Below, one piece after another: positions 60,841 through 64,000 of a DNA stretch of 64,000 nucleotides (its first letter is position 1; the number at the start of each line of letters is the position of its first letter). The DNA comes from Marinobacter halodurans (GTDB lineage: Bacteria > Pseudomonadota > Gammaproteobacteria > Pseudomonadales > Oleiphilaceae). The notes beneath the pieces are model-generated. The model made no database searches. It was not told the DNA's origin and saw only the letters and a list, made by a program, of their open reading frames with translations. The position numbers and the translations under genes are program-made. The stretch spans positions 62,001 through 126,000 of the forward strand of contig NZ_SJDL01000012.1 of the NCBI RefSeq assembly GCF_004327985.1. Reading direction: 5' to 3'.

Positions 60841-60895
60841 CCCACTCCCGCCCTCCAAAAACCACAAAAAACCACTTCTATCCACTTTTTCCCAC
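60841..60895 (-). promoter_or_regulatory. MraZ operator: GTGG boxes at exact 10-base spacing
   Basis: On the minus strand GTGGG (60891-60895), GTGGA (60881-60885), GTGGT (60871-60875) and GTGGT (60861-60865) are spaced exactly 10 bases apart. Another GTGGG lies in phase at 60841-60845, with a degenerate position (GAGGG) at 60851. This matches the known TGGGN-repeat operators of MraZ, and lies between the predicted -10 and the mraZ start. Confidence 0.85.
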
Positions 60896-60903
60896 TTCTG
60901 CAC

Positions 60904-60932
60904 ACTATAGAAACACGGAAAATACAATGCAA
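60904..60932 (-). promoter_or_regulatory. predicted promoter of mraZ and the dcw cluster
   Basis: On the minus strand TTGCAT (60927-60932) and TATAGT (60904-60909) are separated by 17 bases. Transcription would start inside or just before the GTGG box ladder, so MraZ bound there would block it. The leader would be about 120 bases. Confidence 0.65.
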
Positions 60933-61143
60933 GCGCCGTCAGAGGCGGCTCACCCGAAAAACTTCCTGTTATGACAAGGGTTTAGAGAGAGAAAAAGAGA
61001 AGCTACCCGGAAATGGAGACAATAACCCTCGACAAATCAAGTAGCTGAAGCGTTATTTATACAAAAAACCTGAGGAGTAAGAATTTTTCGCTATATTCAG
61101 GAGGGGAATCTGCACAACGGAGATCACAGGGAAGAAAAGAAAA

Positions 61144-61500
61144 GCGAGCTCGCCTGTAAGCCGGGTTCTGTCGAGAACAGTCATTCATCTAGGATTTGCG
61201 TCACCGCAAACCTCAAGCAACCTACCCGAGTCCAGCGCGGGCCACGCCAACGGACTCCTATTTGGTCTTGCTCCAGGTGGGGTTTACCATCGCCGTGAAC
61301 TGTTGCCAGTCACGCGGTGCGCTCTTACCGCACCTTTTCACCCTTACCGGCGCCCGAAGGCGCTTAGGCGGTTTCCTTTCTGCTGCACTTTCCGTCGGCT
61401 CACGCCGCCCAGGCGTTACCTGGCACCTTGCCCTATGGAGCCCGGACTTTCCTCCCCCTTCCGTCAGTGACGGCAGGCGGCGACTGCCCAGCGAGCTCAG
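61144..61500 (-). ncRNA. rnpB: RNase P RNA (M1, bacterial type A)
   Basis: This is the catalytic RNA of RNase P, which removes the 5' leader of tRNA precursors. On the minus strand the conserved GAGGAAAGTCCGGGCTCC near the 5' end (CR-I region), GGTAAGGGTGAAAAGGTGCG, the AGAGCGCACC-type P10/P12 area, and the 3' GACAGAACCCGGCTTACAGG are all present. The ends pair as helix P1 (GAGCTCGC with GCGAGCTC). After P1 comes GCTTTTCTTTTC, which can serve as the terminator. It lies between rsmI and mraZ, as in Pseudomonas. The exact 5' and 3' ends are estimates to within a few bases. Confidence 0.96.
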
Positions 61501-61505
61501 GCGAG

Positions 61506-61534
61506 ACAATACGCCCCCGCCCCCGAGCGTGCAA
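61506..61534 (-). promoter_or_regulatory. promoter of rnpB
   Basis: On the minus strand TTGCAC (61529-61534) and TATTGT (61506-61511) are separated by exactly 17 bases of almost pure GC. This is a good sigma70-type promoter placed 6-8 bases before the RNA 5' end. The GC-rich discriminator and spacer are reminiscent of growth-rate-controlled stable-RNA promoters. Confidence 0.75.
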
Positions 61535-61537
61535 GCG

Positions 61538-61559
61538 AAAAAGGCCGTGACGTTACGGC
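61538..61559 (-). terminator. probable terminator at the end of rsmI
   Basis: On the minus strand GCCGT and ACGGC form a 5-base-pair stem around a 6-base loop that includes part of the rsmI stop codon, followed by C and five T residues. It would separate rsmI from the rnpB promoter that begins a few bases later. Confidence 0.5.
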
Positions 61560-62410
61560 TTCAGAGACAGAGCCCGCTGATACAACTCGTTGCGGGACAG
61601 TCCGGTCAGCTCGGACGCCATTTTTGCCGCCACCTTGACCGGTACCTCGCGCAACAACACCGTCAACAGATCATCAGGATCAATCCCGGTTGCACTGGCA
61701 CCGGACGATTCAGGCGCGCCCGCGACCATCACCACATATTCCCCTTTTTCGGCGTAGTCATCCCCGGCCAGCTGCTCGACCACAGCCTCGGCGGTACCGC
61801 TGTAGAAGGTCTCGAACGCCTTGGTGAGCTCCCGCGCAAGGACCGTCGCCCGCTCCGACCCAAAGACCTCGACCATCGCCGCGACCGTTTCCCGGATGCG
61901 GTGCGGGGCTTCATAGAAGACGAGGGTCCGCGTTTCATGCCGTAACGCCTTGAGTACCTCCAGCCGCGCCTTGCGCTTGGCCGGCAGAAAACCTTCAAAC
62001 GTAAACCGGTCGGTGGGCAGGCCGGCTGCGCTCAGCGCGGCCGTAATGGCGCAGGGCCCGGGGATCGGCACCACGGCCAGTCCCTGCTCGCGCGCTGCGC
62101 GGACCAGGATGAACCCGGGATCGGAGATCAGCGGTGTGCCGGCATCGGAAACCAGGGCCACGGACTGCCCCTGACGCAGGCGCTGCAGGACCGATTCATG
62201 GCGTTCACGCTCGTTGTGCTCATGCAGGGCCACCAGCGGTTTGTGGATGCCGAGTACCTGCAGGAGCCGCTGGGTATGGCGCGTATCCTCTGCTGCGATA
62301 CAATCCACCCGGGCCAGGATGTCAGCCGCTCGCTGACTGATATCGCCAAGGTTGCCGATGGGGGTTGCCACGATATAGAGAAGGCCGTGGTCGGCAGCGC
62401 TGTCGGGCAT
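61553..62410 (-). CDS. rsmI: 16S rRNA (cytidine-1402-2'-O) methyltransferase RsmI
   Basis: RsmI methylates the ribose of C1402 in 16S rRNA, complementing RsmH. The 285-residue protein has the tetrapyrrole-methylase-like fold: LYIVATPIGNLGDISQRAADIL, DTRHTQRLL, VALVSDAGTPLISDPG, and FEGFLPAKRKARLEVL. The gene is divergent from lpoA, an arrangement shared with E. coli (yraL-yraM), with 215 bases between. Its stop lies about 50 bases upstream of rnpB. Confidence 0.98.
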   Translation of the reverse strand: MPDSAADHGLLYIVATPIGNLGDISQRAADILARVDCIAAEDTRHTQRLLQVLGIHKPLVALHEHNERERHESVLQRLRQGQSVALVSDAGTPLISDPGFILVRAAREQGLAVVPIPGPCAITAALSAAGLPTDRFTFEGFLPAKRKARLEVLKALRHETRTLVFYEAPHRIRETVAAMVEVFGSERATVLARELTKAFETFYSGTAEAVVEQLAGDDYAEKGEYVVMVAGAPESSGASATGIDPDDLLTVLLREVPVKVAAKMASELTGLSRNELYQRALSLKP

Positions 62411-62625
62411 GTTGTCGTTCCTGGGGTTGCGCGATAAGGGCCGGTTATCCGGATGACAGCGACGTCATGAGAATTCCCCGGCGAACTGGTAAACTCGCTT
62501 CTTGGCAAATTTCCGGCATGATGCCCATGTTCCGCCGGCACCACAAGCGACGGCATGGCTGGACGCGCCGCGCGATCGGTTGCGGCCGCGGAATTCTGAA
62601 CCCTTCGCCCTACTGTGAGCATTGC

Positions 62626-64000
62626 ATGACGATGAGAAATTTTCTTCGCATTCGCCCTGCGTTTTTCCTGGCCCTGGTCGTCCTGATGGCCGGTTGTACA
62701 CCGATGGGCATCCAGCCCGATCAGGCCGACACCCCCGAGGGGGCGCTGGCGATTGCCGAATCGTCCGGTTATTCCGACACGGCCCTGCGCGGCCTGTTGG
62801 GCACCGCGTCCCGCTACCAGGACGCGGGACGACACAAGGACGCGCGCACCATCCTGCGCAGTGACGCCTTCGACAAGGCCCAGGGCGAGACGCTCAACCA
62901 GTACCGCCTGCTGGCCATGGGCAGCATTCTCGCGCTCGACGACCGGACCTGGGCCGCAGACTTCTCTGACGCGCTGCCGGTGGATCAGTTCTCGAAATAT
63001 CCCGACAACCGCCAGTCCCAGGCTGCCCGCCTGCAAGCCAACACGTTTGAACTGGCCAGGCAGTACCTGAAGGCCGCACAAACGCTGATCGCCTCCACCC
63101 CGATTCGCCCGGATGGTGGCACCCTCGCCGACAATGATCGGATCTGGCAGTTGCTCAAGCGCGCCCCGGACAGCCGGCTGACCCAGGCGGCGCAAACCGC
63201 CATCGGCTACGAGCAGCAGGGCTGGCTGGAGCTGGCGCTGTCCCTGCGCCAGCCCGGCGTCACACTGGACACCCAGGGCCGGACGATTCGCCAGTGGCAA
63301 AAGAACTGGCCCGATCATCCGGCCGCTAACCCACTTCCCAGTGAACTGCGCCTGATCATCACGCTCTCCGAGGAACGCCCCGGGCATATCGCTCTGGCCC
63401 TGCCCCTGAGCGGCCCGCTGGCGGAAGCCGGCCAGGCGATCCGCGATGGCTTCTTTGCCGCCTTCTACGAAGACGACCAGCGCAATGGGGATACAAAAAC
63501 CCGCGTCCAGGTCTACGACACCAACGACCAGCCCTTCGACGCACTCTACGATAAGATCCAGGCCTCAAAGCCCGATCTGGTCGTCGGACCGCTCGACAAG
63601 TCGGCCCTGGCCAAGGTCGCCGACCGCGCTTCCCTGCCGACGCCGGTACTGGCCCTGAATTATCTGGAAGACGGCCAGGCACATCCCGATCAGCTGTATC
63701 AGTACGGCCTTTCCGCTGAAGACGAAGCCCGCCAGATTGCCGACCGGCTGGTGGCGGACAAGCGGACGCAGGCCGTCGCCCTGATTCCCTGGGGCGACTG
63801 GGGCGACCGCGTGGAAAGCGCCCTGATCCAGCGCATGAACGAGGATGGCGGCCGGATCCTGAACGCCGTCCGCTATGATCCGAACGAAAACCTGCGCAAG
63901 ACAGTGGCGGATCTGTTCGGCATCGACCAGAGCCGTCAACGGGCCATCACCATTGAACGCACCATTGGCCTGAACGTGGAGTTCGAGCCCCGTCGCCGGC
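62626..64000 (+). CDS. lpoA: penicillin-binding protein activator LpoA (partial, runs off the window)
   Basis: LpoA is an outer-membrane lipoprotein that reaches through the wall to activate PBP1a. The visible 458 codons start with a lipoprotein signal, lipobox LMAGC, and a helical TPR-like N-terminal part (GLLGTASRYQDAGRHKDART and so on). The C-terminal periplasmic-binding-protein-like domain begins at about residue 245 (HIALALPLSGPLAEAGQAI). The frame is open to the right edge. The start is ATG at 62626 or 62632; neither has a strong ribosome site. The gene is divergent from rsmI. Confidence 0.93.
   Translation, partial: MTMRNFLRIRPAFFLALVVLMAGCTPMGIQPDQADTPEGALAIAESSGYSDTALRGLLGTASRYQDAGRHKDARTILRSDAFDKAQGETLNQYRLLAMGSILALDDRTWAADFSDALPVDQFSKYPDNRQSQAARLQANTFELARQYLKAAQTLIASTPIRPDGGTLADNDRIWQLLKRAPDSRLTQAAQTAIGYEQQGWLELALSLRQPGVTLDTQGRTIRQWQKNWPDHPAANPLPSELRLIITLSEERPGHIALALPLSGPLAEAGQAIRDGFFAAFYEDDQRNGDTKTRVQVYDTNDQPFDALYDKIQASKPDLVVGPLDKSALAKVADRASLPTPVLALNYLEDGQAHPDQLYQYGLSAEDEARQIADRLVADKRTQAVALIPWGDWGDRVESALIQRMNEDGGRILNAVRYDPNENLRKTVADLFGIDQSRQRAITIERTIGLNVEFEPRRR

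Larger units (their letters stand above)
60773..61143 (-). other. intergenic region upstream of mraZ
   Basis: These 371 bases hold the MraZ operator and promoter described separately, a transcribed leader before mraZ, and an AT-rich stretch (about 60960-61135) next to the rnpB 3' end. In that stretch the minus strand has CCTGA and TCAGG arms followed by six T residues, a possible second terminator after rnpB. No credible gene was found. Confidence 0.6.

Overview
This window is core chromosome of a high-GC gammaproteobacterium. Gene content and order resemble the Pseudomonadales-type layout (Pseudomonas, Marinobacter and relatives). The clues are the lipB-ybeD-dacA-rlpA-mltB-rodA-mrdA-rlmH-rsfS-nadD-proA block, the secA/argJ/Nudix-ThiE neighbourhood beside lpxC and the dcw cluster, and rnpB lying between rsmI and mraZ. 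A Marinobacter-like marine genus is a reasonable guess, but it is inference from gene order and protein similarity recalled from memory.

Layout. 36-10321 (minus) is one long block for lipoate transfer, cell elongation (RodA/PBP2), peptidoglycan trimming (MltB, RlpA, DacA), ribosome factors (RlmH, RsfS), NAD (NadD) and proline (ProA). 10588-14040 (plus) is a tightly overlapping three-gene unit: two membrane proteins with broken GGDEF motifs but intact c-di-GMP I-sites, then a DedA-PAP2 lipid enzyme fusion. 14052-23326 is mixed: LON-domain and cNMP/HDOD proteins, ilvD, a DUF523 protein, a small peptidoglycan-binding protein, an AI-2E/PerM-type transporter, an M20 amidohydrolase, a six-cysteine small protein, a truncated haloalkane dehalogenase and a thioesterase. 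23551-32714 holds a DEAD-box helicase, lgt-thyA-folA, a TauE/SafE protein, an NRDE protein, a PilZ protein and the isoprenoid operon xseB-ispA-dxs. 32715-33334 is a 620-base gene-free region packed with palindromes and one MITE-like element. 33335-42761 holds ribA, moaA-moaC, a Nudix-ThiE fusion, argJ, secA, an M23 peptidase and a DUF721 protein.

42772-60772 (minus) is lpxC followed upstream by a complete division and cell wall cluster, read as mraZ-rsmH-ftsL-ftsI-murE-murF-mraY-murD-ftsW-murG-murC-ddlB-ftsQ-ftsA-ftsZ. Most junctions overlap by 1-11 bases, which suggests translational coupling. Upstream of mraZ are a sigma70-type promoter and a ladder of GTGG boxes at exact 10-base spacing, the expected MraZ operator. 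RNase P RNA (61144-61500) with its own promoter, rsmI, and the first part of lpoA on the plus strand finish the window.

Most of the window is ordinary housekeeping DNA. No CRISPR array, prophage, intact transposase gene or tRNA gene was seen. The best candidates for something undescribed are the degenerate-GGDEF/DedA-PAP2 unit at 10588-14040 and the palindrome-rich element at 32730-33309.
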